Assembly: GCA_002696485.1 (NCBI GenBank) | Contig: NZTP01000086.1 | Location: 124,001 to 188,000, forward strand | Direction: 5' to 3' | Source: Altibacter sp. | GTDB lineage: Bacteria; Bacteroidota; Bacteroidia; Flavobacteriales; Flavobacteriaceae | DNA length: 64,000 nt | In this document: piece after piece, positions 46,006 to 55,908 of the stretch | Position numbering within the stretch: the stretch's first letter is position 1 | How the letters are laid out: each line of letters begins with the position of its first letter | The notes under the pieces: generated by a model | Databases searched by the model: none | What the model saw: the letters and a program-made list of their open reading frames with translations, nothing else | Told to the model about the DNA's origin: nothing | Program-made: the position numbers and the translations under genes

Positions 46006-49000
46006 TTATATTGAAAAAGACTCAAATATCTTTAACGCCTTTTCTACGGAAGAGATTCGTTCAAAAGTCAACAATAACCGTAATCCGTTTCGGGTTTCCT
46101 TTTCTTTCATCTTGACGGTTTGCGAATGACTTTGCACATATTGTAGCACTTTTCCAAAGTTTGCACTTTGGTAAAAAGCACTTTGTTGGTCGCTCACAAA
46201 GTATCCTACCAACTTCCCTTTTTTCATCACCACACGTTCTAAGCCCATGGAGATAGCAAACCATTTTATACGCACACTGTCAAGCAAGTCCTGAGCTTCT
46301 TCCGGCAATGGTCCAAATCGGTCAACAAGTTCTTCTTCGAATTTTTGCAACTCGGTTTCGGTCTTTAATTCGTTGAGTTTGGTGTAAAGGTTCAAGCGCT
46401 CGGTAATATTATTTACATAATCATCCGGGAAGAGTAATTCGAAATCGGTATCGATCACCACTTCTTTCACAAAATCTTTCTTCTCATGCTCGGTGCCGGC
46501 ATACAGGTCTTTAAATTCTTTTTCTTTCAATTCGTCGATCGCTTCGGAAAGGATTTTTTGGTAGGTCTCAAAACCAATCTCATTAATAAAACCGCTTTGC
46601 TCACCCCCCAAAAGATCACCGGCGCCACGAATCTCAAGATCTTTCATGGCGATGTTGAGTCCGCTGCCCAATTCACTAAATTGCTCCAGAGCGGTGATTC
46701 GTTTTCGGGCATCATCGGTCATGGCCGAATACGGTGGCGTTATAAAATAGCAAAAAGCCTTCTTGTTGCTTCGTCCTACGCGTCCGCGCATTTGGTGGAG
46801 GTCCGAAAGACCAAAGTTATTGGCGTTGTTAATAAAGATCGTATTCGCATTTGGAACGTCTAAGCCACTTTCAATAATGGTCGTCGAGACCAACACATCG
46901 AATTCGTTGTTCATAAAGGCGAGCATGAGATTTTCAAGTTTCTTACCTTCCATTTGTCCGTGACCTATACCCAGTTTTGCATCGGGGACCAAACGTTGGA
47001 TCATTCCGGCTACTTCTTTAATATTCTCTATGCGGTTGTGCACAAAGAAAACTTGTCCGCCACGGGAGATCTCGTAACGAATAGCATCTCTAATAGTTTC
47101 TTCGGAAAAGCGTATCACGTGGGTCTCAACGGGATAGCGGTTGGGAGGGGGTGTGGTAATGACCGAAAGATCCCGCGCGGCCATCAAACTAAACTGAAGC
47201 GTTCTTGGAATAGGTGTTGCCGTGAGTGTCAAGGTATCTACATTCTCTTTTATGGTCTTCAGTTTGTCTTTAACGGCAACCCCAAATTTTTGTTCCTCAT
47301 CAATGATGAGCAGTCCAAGGTCTTTAAATGCAACCGACTTATTTACCAGTTGATGCGTCCCTATTACAATATCCAGTGTGCCATTTTTAAGGTCTTCCAG
47401 CACGGTTCTACGTTCTTTAGCTGTACGAAAACGATTGAGATAGTCCACCCGGACAGGCATTTCAGACAAACGTTCTGAAAAAGTTTTATGATGCTGGAAT
47501 GCTAAAATAGTAGTAGGCACCAAAACAGCTACCTGTTTTCCGTTATCCACCGCTTTAAAAGCCGCGCGTATAGCAACCTCGGTCTTTCCGAAGCCAACAT
47601 CCCCGCAGACCAAACGGTCCATGGGACGTTCGTTTTCCATATCCCGCTTTACGTCTTCGGTAGCGGTTACCTGATCCGGGGTGTCTTCATACAGGAAGGA
47701 AGATTCCAGCTCCAGTTGCAAATAGGAATCGGGGTCAAAGGCAAAGCCTTTCTGTAATCGTCGCTTTGCGTATAGTTCGATCAAATTGAAAGCAATTTCC
47801 TTGACACGTGTCTTGGTCTTTTGCTTCAATTTTTTCCACGCTGCACTACCAAGTTTATAGATTTTTGGGGCAGTGCCGTCCTTTCCGTTGTATTTCGAGA
47901 TCTTATGAAGCGAATGGATGCTGAGGTAGAGTATATCGCGTTCCCCATAGATAAGTTTGATCGCTTCCTGTTGTTTTCCTTCTACATCAATCTTCTGAAG
48001 TCCGCCAAATTTCCCGATCCCATGGTCGATATGGGTGACATAATCCCCTACTTCAAGATTGGTGAGTTCCTTGAGGGTGATCGCCTGTTTCTTGGCATAA
48101 CCGTTCTTAAGCTGAAATTTATGATAGCGTTCAAAGATCTGATGGTCGGTGTAACAAACTGTTTTAGCATCGTCGTCAATAAATCCTTGGTACAATGGAA
48201 AAACAACGGTCTCAAACTGTACAACTTTTTGTTGGGCATCCTCAAAGATATCGTGGAAGCGTCGAGCTTGTTGCTCACTGCTGCAGAATATATAATTGGT
48301 GTACCCTTCCGAAGCTTTGGAATTCAGATCTTCAATAAGTAGGTTGAACTGTTTGTTAAACGATGGTTGCGGTCGCGTGTGAAAAACAATGGGAGCCGCT
48401 GCGGAAGTATTTTTCCCGGAGGTCAAGACTACTTTGGTAAACTCCTTTAACTGTTCATTCAGTAAAGCCGATGAACAAAATAACTCCCGGGGCTCACTTT
48501 GCTTTACTTCTCCTTTTGTTTCCTGATAGGCTTTGGTCGCTTTCTTAAAAAGAGCGTCGATACTGTTACTTAAAAGTTCCTCATTCTTTAGAAAGACTAC
48601 GGTTTTTGAGGCGATGTATTCTAAAAAGCTTTCCCGAACGCTCAACGCAGTTGCGCTGTCCTCCAATCTCTTATTCTCGACATTGGGAATGATGGAGATT
48701 TTTTTTACACGTTCGAGTGAAAGTTGCGTCTCGACATCGAACGTTCGGATGCTGTCCACCTCATCGCCAAAAAACTCAATGCGATACGGCTCGTCATTGC
48801 TAAAGGAAAAAACATCCAAGATTCCCCCACGTACAGAGAATTCCCCGGGTTCCGTAACAAAATCGACACGCTTAAAATGATAGGCAAAAAGCACTTCATT
48901 CACAAAATCGATGGACAAAGTATCGTTCAAAGCGATCTTCAGGGTGTTCTTTTCCAGTTCCTTTCTGGTAACCACCTTTTCGAACAACGCTTCGGGGTAG

Positions 49001-49368
49001 GTGACAATAAGCGCGGGTTTCTTTCGAGAATTGATGCGGTTAAGCACTTCCGAACGAAGCAACACATTGGCGTTGTCTGTTTCTTCAATTTGGTAGGGCC
49101 TACGATAACTTCCGGGGTAGAATAGTACATTTTCATCCCCAAGAAGATTCTCGAGATCGTTAAGATAATAGGCAGCTTCTTCCTTATCGTTCAGGATACA
49201 TAAAAAAGGGACTTCTGTCAATTTGAAAGTATTGGCGATGACAAGGGAGGTAGCAGAGCCTACGAGTCCGGAAATTTCTGTTCTCGCTTGAGATCGAGCA
49301 ATAGTATCCTCCAGTTTTCGGGTAGCCGAAGACTGAGAAAATAAGGCAGAGACGAGTGTTTTACTCAT
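46006..49368 (-). CDS. mfd: Transcription-repair coupling factor Mfd
   Basis: 1120 residues from the ATG at 49368; the frame opens three codons earlier at TTG. UvrB-like N-terminus (FRVRGGILDVFSFSND-type segment near 190), the RNA polymerase-interacting domain (VGDYVTHIDHGIGKFGGL near 450), then superfamily 2 helicase motifs: Walker A GDVGFGKTE, DEEQ motif II, TATPIPRTL motif III, and QMRGRVGRS motif VI. The C-terminal TRCF domain is present. It releases stalled RNA polymerase and recruits UvrA. No sign of truncation. Confidence 0.97.
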   Translation of the reverse strand: MSKTLVSALFSQSSATRKLEDTIARSQARTEISGLVGSATSLVIANTFKLTEVPFLCILNDKEEAAYYLNDLENLLGDENVLFYPGSYRRPYQIEETDNANVLLRSEVLNRINSRKKPALIVTYPEALFEKVVTRKELEKNTLKIALNDTLSIDFVNEVLFAYHFKRVDFVTEPGEFSVRGGILDVFSFSNDEPYRIEFFGDEVDSIRTFDVETQLSLERVKKISIIPNVENKRLEDSATALSVRESFLEYIASKTVVFLKNEELLSNSIDALFKKATKAYQETKGEVKQSEPRELFCSSALLNEQLKEFTKVVLTSGKNTSAAAPIVFHTRPQPSFNKQFNLLIEDLNSKASEGYTNYIFCSSEQQARRFHDIFEDAQQKVVQFETVVFPLYQGFIDDDAKTVCYTDHQIFERYHKFQLKNGYAKKQAITLKELTNLEVGDYVTHIDHGIGKFGGLQKIDVEGKQQEAIKLIYGERDILYLSIHSLHKISKYNGKDGTAPKIYKLGSAAWKKLKQKTKTRVKEIAFNLIELYAKRRLQKGFAFDPDSYLQLELESSFLYEDTPDQVTATEDVKRDMENERPMDRLVCGDVGFGKTEVAIRAAFKAVDNGKQVAVLVPTTILAFQHHKTFSERLSEMPVRVDYLNRFRTAKERRTVLEDLKNGTLDIVIGTHQLVNKSVAFKDLGLLIIDEEQKFGVAVKDKLKTIKENVDTLTLTATPIPRTLQFSLMAARDLSVITTPPPNRYPVETHVIRFSEETIRDAIRYEISRGGQVFFVHNRIENIKEVAGMIQRLVPDAKLGIGHGQMEGKKLENLMLAFMNNEFDVLVSTTIIESGLDVPNANTIFINNANNFGLSDLHQMRGRVGRSNKKAFCYFITPPYSAMTDDARKRITALEQFSELGSGLNIAMKDLEIRGAGDLLGGEQSGFINEIGFETYQKILSEAIDELKEKEFKDLYAGTEHEKKDFVKEVVIDTDFELLFPDDYVNNITERLNLYTKLNELKTETELQKFEEELVDRFGPLPEEAQDLLDSVRIKWFAISMGLERVVMKKGKLVGYFVSDQQSAFYQSANFGKVLQYVQSHSQTVKMKEKETRNGLRLLLTFERISSVEKALKIFESFSI

Positions 49369-49470
49369 GGTGGGCAAAGATAGGGCGTTCCGTTTTTTAT
49401 TTACAAGTCCAAATGCAGATTTATCATTTTACTAACACTATTCTCATGAGGCATTCCTTACTTTTAAGGA

Positions 49471-50823
49471 ATGGGGATACAGGAATTTGACGTATTTGTT
49501 ATAGGCACAGGCACGGCCGGGAAAAGTGTTGCGTACGACTGTGCGGCAGAAGGAATGTCTGTTGGAATAGCCGACAACCGTGAATTTGGCGGTACCTGCG
49601 CGATTCGCGGTTGTGACCCGAAGAAAGTATTAGTAGGACTAACCGAAGTGTTACATCTGGCAAAGCACTTAAAAGGTAAAGGGATTACCAAAGAACCCGA
49701 AATTCGATGGGCAGATGTACAAGCCTTTAAAGCAACGTTCACCGATGCGGTTCCTGCCAGTACTGAAAAGAAATTGAAGAAAGCAGGAATCACCCTTTAC
49801 CATCAATCTCCACACTTTATAGGCGAGCAAACCCTTTCAGTAGAGGGAAAAACTGTAAAGGCAAAAAAGATCGTAATTGCTACAGGGCAACAGCCTTTAG
49901 AACTAAAAATTCCCGGAAGGGAACACCTGCAGCTTAGTGATGACTTTCTGGAATTGCCTGAACTCCCCGAAAGTATGGTATTCGTGGGTGCCGGTTACAT
50001 TGGGATGGAATTTGCCCACATCGCAGCACGTTGTGGCGTGAAGGTCACCGTTATCGAATTTCAGGAACGTCCGTTAACTCCGTTTGAAAGTGACATTGTA
50101 GCGCATCTTACAAAAGCTTCGGAAGCATTGGGGATCGATTTCATTTTTAATGCCGAAGTAATTTCAGTAGAAAAGTTACGGAAGAATTACCGAGTTCACT
50201 TTCAGAAAAACGGAAAGAAAGCGGCTGTCACAACCCGAATGGTCTTCAATACGGCAGGGAGAGTACCATCGATTGCAGCTTTAGCGCTCGAAAAGGGAAA
50301 TGTTGCATTTGAAAAGGGGGGCATTTCTGTAAATGCGTTTCTACAAAATACAACCAACCCGAACGTCTATGCCTGTGGTGATGTTTCGGCCAGCGGTTCC
50401 TTACCCCTGACACCGACATCTTCCCAAGAAGCACGTGTTGTGAGTCTGAATATAAGAAACGGCAACATTACTAAAATGGATTTTCCACCGGTGCCGTCGG
50501 TGGTTTTTACAATTCCGCAAGTGGCAAGTATTGGCCTCACCGAAGCAGAAGCCAAAGAAAAGGGGTACGAAATTCGTGTGGAGTATAAGAGCGTTCCGCA
50601 TTGGTACAATGCCAAACGGATCAATGCCAATGTATATGCCTATAAGACGATAGTGGATACTAAGCGTGACCTCATTTTGGGAGCCCATATCATCGCTCCC
50701 CATGCCGGTGAAATGATCAATTTATTCGTATTGGCGCTCTGTGGCAAACTGAAACCTGAGCATTTAAAAGCTATGATTTTTGCGTATCCCACTTGGGGGA
50801 ATGATATTAAAGGTATGGTGTGA
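49471..50823 (+). CDS. FAD-dependent pyridine nucleotide-disulfide oxidoreductase
   Basis: 450 residues. FAD site GTGTAGKSVAYDC at about 12, redox pair C43 and C48 in GGTCAIRGCDPKK, NAD(P) site VGAGYIGMEFAHIA near 175, and the GDVSASG FAD-binding segment. At the C-terminal end, where glutathione reductase and lipoamide dehydrogenase have HPTxSE, this protein has YPTWGND, so the acid-base His is replaced by Tyr. It therefore looks like a divergent member of unknown electron acceptor, not a genuine glutathione or mercuric reductase. Confidence 0.88.
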   Translation: MGIQEFDVFVIGTGTAGKSVAYDCAAEGMSVGIADNREFGGTCAIRGCDPKKVLVGLTEVLHLAKHLKGKGITKEPEIRWADVQAFKATFTDAVPASTEKKLKKAGITLYHQSPHFIGEQTLSVEGKTVKAKKIVIATGQQPLELKIPGREHLQLSDDFLELPELPESMVFVGAGYIGMEFAHIAARCGVKVTVIEFQERPLTPFESDIVAHLTKASEALGIDFIFNAEVISVEKLRKNYRVHFQKNGKKAAVTTRMVFNTAGRVPSIAALALEKGNVAFEKGGISVNAFLQNTTNPNVYACGDVSASGSLPLTPTSSQEARVVSLNIRNGNITKMDFPPVPSVVFTIPQVASIGLTEAEAKEKGYEIRVEYKSVPHWYNAKRINANVYAYKTIVDTKRDLILGAHIIAPHAGEMINLFVLALCGKLKPEHLKAMIFAYPTWGNDIKGMV

Positions 50824-50827
50824 CGTT

Positions 50828-51982
50828 TTAAGAGATCGCATCCAGCAAACACGTTGTAAGACGCTTGATATCATCTTCGGTGTTGTAGACATTCGGAGAG
50901 ACGCGAATCGATTGTCCGCGATACGAAACCGAAATGTTTTGAGCTGCCATATGTTCTTTCAGTTTAGGGATAGAAAAATCATTTTTAGGATAAATTCCGA
51001 AGAGATGCTGTGCTCTGTATTTAGGATCTTCTATGTAAAAGTGTTTCTTCGGAAGTGTTTTCAAAACATCTTTTGTGATATTCCTGCAATATTCTTGGAT
51101 GGCTTCCGGTGTCCATTGCAACAGTTGACGAATACCTTCCGAAAGCATGGGCACCAAAATAAATTGGCTCGATTCACCTACGTCAAAACGGGTGGCTTTC
51201 GCCTTGAACCGCTCGTTGTAGTTCACAAGATTAGCAAAGTTCTCGCTTCCTTCATGATTCATCCAGTTGTTCTCGATGGGAGTTCCTTGATAGAATCGTT
51301 CCCCGAAATAAGCAACGCCCAAACCGTATGCTCCTAATAACCACTTATACCCGCCGCAAATGAGTGCATCTGGGGCGATATCCTCTACCGAAAAGGGTAA
51401 GGCGCCCACACTTTGCGTGCCGTCTACAATTAGGTAAGCGTTTACTTCATTGGTACGCTTCCGAAGCAGTGCAAGATCAAATAAGGTCCCGTCGGCCCAA
51501 TGCACATGAGGAACTGCAACGACTTTGGTGTTTTCAGTAACGGCCTGTAAAAGAGCTTCGTTCCATCGTTCCGCCCTGCCAGTTTCCACTGCCGGAGCAG
51601 TTACTATTCTAACGGTAACGTTATGAGAAGTTTCTAGTTGCTTCCAGGCGTAATAGTTGCTGGGAAATTGCTCTTGCAGCAGGACGATCTCATCTCCTTT
51701 TTCAAAAGTAATATTACGAATTACGTTGGCAATACCGTAAGAAACCGATGGAATGATGGCAATGGCTTCGGGATCGGGAGCGTTGATGAGTTGTGCGAAC
51801 CGTTTTTTCAACACTGTCTTTTCAGAAAAGAAATCCGATTCAGAGATCTCGTAAGGACGGTTCTTCCTGTTCAAATTTTCTATGCCAATGCGTGCGACCG
51901 ATTTCAATTGCGGCGACATGTAAGCGCCGTTGAGGTAAATGTGATGAGGATCCAGATCAAAGTGATCTTTTTGTTGTATCAT
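50828..51982 (-). CDS. Class V aminotransferase / cysteine-desulfurase-like PLP enzyme
   Basis: 384 residues. PLP lysine K213 in GGYKWLLGAYG, D187 in LIVDGTQSVG, and the stacking His-Trp at 161-162 (HVHWADGT). The family includes kynureninase-like and isopenicillin epimerase-like enzymes; the substrate is not predictable. Its ATG overlaps the TspO-like stop by four bases (ATGA). Last gene of the ligase-associated operon. Confidence 0.9.
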   Translation of the reverse strand: MIQQKDHFDLDPHHIYLNGAYMSPQLKSVARIGIENLNRKNRPYEISESDFFSEKTVLKKRFAQLINAPDPEAIAIIPSVSYGIANVIRNITFEKGDEIVLLQEQFPSNYYAWKQLETSHNVTVRIVTAPAVETGRAERWNEALLQAVTENTKVVAVPHVHWADGTLFDLALLRKRTNEVNAYLIVDGTQSVGALPFSVEDIAPDALICGGYKWLLGAYGLGVAYFGERFYQGTPIENNWMNHEGSENFANLVNYNERFKAKATRFDVGESSQFILVPMLSEGIRQLLQWTPEAIQEYCRNITKDVLKTLPKKHFYIEDPKYRAQHLFGIYPKNDFSIPKLKEHMAAQNISVSYRGQSIRVSPNVYNTEDDIKRLTTCLLDAIS

Positions 51983-52779
51983 GAGCGTTTTCTGTATTGA
52001 GAATATTTAATGATGGGGCTGGTATCCCTATTTTTAAAACCGTGGATACTACTACTTACAAAAAGAATGACAGCCACGAGAATAGCGGTGTACGCTACAC
52101 TTTGCTGTATATCCCAATTTGCAACAGCGATTGCTGCCAATGCCCATACACCTACCAATGCAAATTCTCGCATGTTCCGGCTCCATGTGACCCATAGATT
52201 GATGACTCCTGCAGTGCAGATCATCACAATAGCCCAACTGCTTTCGGCAAATCCGAATCCGTCCCACCCTATTTTTACGAGATAGGCCGAAACATTGGCA
52301 ATACTCGCCACAGTTACCCAGCCGCTATAGATCACAAAAGGCCACCACAAAAAGAGGATCGTCGTAATAGGAGCATCCCACAATTCCATGTCGTTGTTAA
52401 TAACAATTCGAGTCAAGGAATACAACAAGACAAAGATGCAGAGTACGGAAAAATTGATATAGCCATACAGCCAAAAGATCACCCAAAGGCAATTGGCTAT
52501 ACAAGAAAGTACAAACCACCAACCTGTTTTTAAAACAAAGGCATCGTCCCTAACAGTTGTAAAGAGACTCCTGCTTTGATAAACAACAAAACCTAAAAGT
52601 AGAAGATAGATCACTCCCCAAATGGCAAAGGCGTACCCGGCCGGCGTAAATAAGGAGGTGAGCGAGTCACTTACTTGCCCGATGGTGGTGTTGTTGATCG
52701 CACCGGTATTGGAGGCATAGTTGACCAAGACGGTTGCGACAAAGGCAATGATATTTCCAATTTGTAAAGCTCTTTTCAT
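51979..52779 (-). CDS. TspO/MBR-related tryptophan-rich membrane protein, long form
   Basis: 266 residues from the ATG at 52779; an upstream start would overlap pdeM. Seven or eight membrane helices, Trp- and Tyr-rich (FTPAGYAFAIWGVIYLLL; CLWVIFWLYGYI; FLWWPFVIYSGWVTVA). TspO proteins are usually about 160 residues with five helices; this is the longer bacterial variant. The family binds porphyrins and responds to oxidative and light stress. Ten bases follow the pdeM stop, so the two are cotranscribed. Confidence 0.85.
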   Translation of the reverse strand: MKRALQIGNIIAFVATVLVNYASNTGAINNTTIGQVSDSLTSLFTPAGYAFAIWGVIYLLLLGFVVYQSRSLFTTVRDDAFVLKTGWWFVLSCIANCLWVIFWLYGYINFSVLCIFVLLYSLTRIVINNDMELWDAPITTILFLWWPFVIYSGWVTVASIANVSAYLVKIGWDGFGFAESSWAIVMICTAGVINLWVTWSRNMREFALVGVWALAAIAVANWDIQQSVAYTAILVAVILFVSSSIHGFKNRDTSPIIKYSQYRKRS

Positions 52780-52789
52780 CTTTTTCAAT

Positions 52790-53434
52790 TTAAGGGTTAT
52801 TTGAAACACATACGACCTGTCCTTCTGCGATCGCAAAAATGATATCCTCTTGTTGCGGATTCATAATATGCTTTCCTGTAAAGGTACCAAAAGCAGGCAA
52901 TATAAATTGTCCTTCCCGCTTGTAGAAACATGCTAATCGAACCGATTGCCTTCCTCCGCCCTGCAGGCGAATACCCGGATGGATATGACCGCAAATATTG
53001 AACAGTGTCTCGTGCTCCGTAGGATGGTGTGTAAGGAGAAAGGAGTCTATGTGCAACGCGTCTACTACTGTAAGACCCAATGCTTCGTAAAGGTATGGCG
53101 GAATGACATCGTGATTGCCGCTAACCAATATGACAGTTGTTGAGGTGTCACGCGCCCACGCTTCAAAGTTTTTCCATTCATTATTTTTTTTACTATGGAA
53201 CAGGTCACCTAAAAAACAAATGGTTGCCGGGTTAAAAGCTTCGGTAATATCTCGAAGTTTTTGGAAATTTTCTTCGGAAGCTTTCAGCGGGACGGCGGCG
53301 CCATATTTTCTGAAATGGGTCACCTTTCCGAAGTGAACATCGGCGATCAAGAGCATACTTTGCTGGACCCAATAGGCTGCACCACTGGCATGTAGTTTGA
53401 ATTCCTGATCGTGTATGAAGAGCGATGCGGTCAT
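52790..53434 (-). CDS. pdeM: Ligase-associated DNA-damage endonuclease PdeM
   Basis: 214 residues. Calcineurin-type phosphoesterase motifs in order: D32-x-H34 (ADVHFGK), GDLFH with D77, G-N107-H108-D109, and GHIHPG with H150 and H152. This matches the metallophosphatase of the ligase-associated DNA-damage response set. Its ATG overlaps the helicase stop by four bases. Confidence 0.93.
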   Translation of the reverse strand: MTASLFIHDQEFKLHASGAAYWVQQSMLLIADVHFGKVTHFRKYGAAVPLKASEENFQKLRDITEAFNPATICFLGDLFHSKKNNEWKNFEAWARDTSTTVILVSGNHDVIPPYLYEALGLTVVDALHIDSFLLTHHPTEHETLFNICGHIHPGIRLQGGGRQSVRLACFYKREGQFILPAFGTFTGKHIMNPQQEDIIFAIAEGQVVCVSNNP

Positions 53435-55908
53435 TTTTCCAATTGAAGGGTCATTCGTTTGATTCGGTCTGCTAATTTTTCGGAAGATAACTTTTCCCGC
53501 AATCGATCGGTAATGATAGGAAAGCTAAAAGGAGTTGGTTTTTGGCATGGTTTCCATACGATGGTTTGTGCATTGATGCGTTCCAGCGCCTGTCGAAGGC
53601 GTCCTTCTTCCAGTTGATGCTCAAACGTTTCCCGAAACGCTTGTAAATAAAGTAGATTGTGAGGCTCGTAATCTCGAAAGACATCAAATAATAATTGAGC
53701 ATTACTTTGAAGGTGTTTGGTCTTAATGGCTTTGTTAGGATATCCTTGAAATACCATGCCGCTAATCACCGCAATATCCCGAAATTTCCGTCGCGCCAGT
53801 TCTGTGGCATTCAAGCTCTTTTGAAGGTCCTCAAAGAGATAGTCTGTAGCGAACAGGTTGTTGTCGATCATTTGTTGTATATCTAAAGGTCGATCGCTCA
53901 GTAATTCAAAACCGTAGTCATTATAAGCCAGTGAAAATGTGATGGGTGACAGTAAGCTAATACGATATGCGAGTAGACCACTCATGGCTTCATGGACAAA
54001 TCGGCCTTCAAAAGGATAAAAAATACAATGGTACCCTTCTCGCGTTTTAAAACTTTCGATCAAAAATTGATCGGCTGCAGGAACAACCGATTCGCGGCGT
54101 TGTCTTTCAAATATTGGTTGTAACGCCTTTAGTTCTTGGCTTTTAAAGGACCAATCCTCTCCTTTGTTCTCGGTAGTTATCGAAACGCTGTTCAATTCTT
54201 CCCGCAGGATCTTGCTCATCTGGGAAGACAGCGGCAATCTTCCCCCCATAAAACTTACCACATTCGTACTGGTCTTTTTTGCTCCTCGTACTTGTGCCTG
54301 CATGTTTCGTAACCGAACCAATTCTAAAGTTCTTCCTGCAAATACAAAAGTATCGCCGGGTTTCATCTTTCCAATGAACCACTCTTCGATTGTGCCTATG
54401 AAACCCCCGGAAACATATTTAACAAGGAGCATTGCATCACTAACTATGGTCCCAATAGACAAACGGTGCATCATTGCGATCTGCCGGCTTTCCACTTTAT
54501 ACAGCCCATGAGTCGATACTGTCACTTTTCGGTATTCGTCATAGGCCTGAAGACTTTGGCTCCCCATGGTAATAAAGTTAAGACACCATTGCCACTGCTC
54601 GTCTGTAATCCCTTGAAAGCAGAATGTTGTTTTAATTTCTTTGTAGATTTCCTTCGGAAAAAAGCCATCACTTACCGCCAAGGTAATAAGGTATTGTATC
54701 AGCACGTCGAAGCTTAAGAGATAGGGAATACGGTCTTCTACTACATCTTCTTGAACCGCCCGTTTTAATGCCGAAGCTTCCACAAGTTCAAGCGCATGGG
54801 TGGGTAAAAAGTAAATAACGCTGGCTTCTCCAGGTCGATGATTGCTTCTGCCGGCACGTTGTAAGAATTTAGCTATGCCCTTTGGTCCCCCAATTTGGAT
54901 GATGGTTTCCACGGGAGCAAAATCCACTCCCAGGTCTAAGCTGGAGGTTGCGACCACTGCCGTTAACGATTCGTTTCGAATAGCTTGTTCAACCCACAGG
55001 CGTGTGTCTTTCGAAATACTACCGTGGTGCATAGCGATCTCTCCCGCCAATTCCGGATAACGTGCAAGGAGTTTCTGAAACCAGATTTCACATTGTCCGC
55101 GTGTGTTGGTGAAAATAAGGGTGGTCTTGCTTTTTTTTAGTATCGGCACGATTTCATCCAGCAAGTGAAGTCCCAGATGACCCCGCCAGGGGAACGTCTC
55201 CATTTTTTTTGGTATGATCGATTTGACAATGGTCTTCCGTTTATTCTTCGACTTTATAAGAACCGCATTCTCCCTGAAAGAATGATCCATTCCCAGCAGT
55301 ACATCTTGTGCTTCTTCTAAATTTCCTATGGTTGCTGAAATGCCCCAAATTCGAAGTTGGGGACATACCGTCTTAAAACGGGAAAGCGCCAATTCCATTT
55401 GTACTCCTCTCTTGCTTCCCAATAACTCATGCCATTCGTCCACCACAATGGCTTTAAGTGTTGCAAAGGTCTTTGCATACCCTTTACTTGCCAACAGCAG
55501 CATAAGACTTTCGGGCGTTGTGATTAGTAGATCGGGCATGTTCTTTTTTTGCTTCGCACGTTCGCTTTGAGGGGTATCTCCTGTGCGTATTCCAACGGTA
55601 AGTCCGGTATCGAGTTCGTCTGCAAATCGTTGTGCCGCTTGTTGTATTTCAACCGAAAGTGCGCGAAGTGGTGTGATCCAGATAGCTTTGATCCCCGGAC
55701 TTTTCTTTGTTCTATAATTCGGATTGTCCTTTATGTACTGCAGCACAATAGGGATCCACAACGAATACGTTTTTCCGCTTCCTGTAGGCGCATTTAGCAG
55801 TCCGTGTTTGCCTTTTAAGAATGCCTTCCACGTTTTTTTCTGAAAAGGGAACGGTTTCCAACCTTGCTGTTGAAACCAAGTTTCGGCAATATGGATCAAT
55901 TCGTTCAC
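53431..55908 (-). CDS. Ligase-associated DEXH helicase (Lhr-like)
   Basis: 825 residues from the GTG at 55908. The longest frame starts at TTG 22 codons earlier, but the GTG overlaps the ligase stop as GTGA, the same junction seen elsewhere in this operon. Walker A GSGKT at 43-47, DEWH (motif II) at 157-160, SATIGN, TNTRGQ, SSLDLGVD, and QRAGRSNH. C-terminal winged-helix and ligase-association regions follow. Family length of about 815 residues fits this start. Acts with the ligase and nucleases in DNA repair. Confidence 0.94.
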   Translation of the reverse strand: MNELIHIAETWFQQQGWKPFPFQKKTWKAFLKGKHGLLNAPTGSGKTYSLWIPIVLQYIKDNPNYRTKKSPGIKAIWITPLRALSVEIQQAAQRFADELDTGLTVGIRTGDTPQSERAKQKKNMPDLLITTPESLMLLLASKGYAKTFATLKAIVVDEWHELLGSKRGVQMELALSRFKTVCPQLRIWGISATIGNLEEAQDVLLGMDHSFRENAVLIKSKNKRKTIVKSIIPKKMETFPWRGHLGLHLLDEIVPILKKSKTTLIFTNTRGQCEIWFQKLLARYPELAGEIAMHHGSISKDTRLWVEQAIRNESLTAVVATSSLDLGVDFAPVETIIQIGGPKGIAKFLQRAGRSNHRPGEASVIYFLPTHALELVEASALKRAVQEDVVEDRIPYLLSFDVLIQYLITLAVSDGFFPKEIYKEIKTTFCFQGITDEQWQWCLNFITMGSQSLQAYDEYRKVTVSTHGLYKVESRQIAMMHRLSIGTIVSDAMLLVKYVSGGFIGTIEEWFIGKMKPGDTFVFAGRTLELVRLRNMQAQVRGAKKTSTNVVSFMGGRLPLSSQMSKILREELNSVSITTENKGEDWSFKSQELKALQPIFERQRRESVVPAADQFLIESFKTREGYHCIFYPFEGRFVHEAMSGLLAYRISLLSPITFSLAYNDYGFELLSDRPLDIQQMIDNNLFATDYLFEDLQKSLNATELARRKFRDIAVISGMVFQGYPNKAIKTKHLQSNAQLLFDVFRDYEPHNLLYLQAFRETFEHQLEEGRLRQALERINAQTIVWKPCQKPTPFSFPIITDRLREKLSSEKLADRIKRMTLQLEK

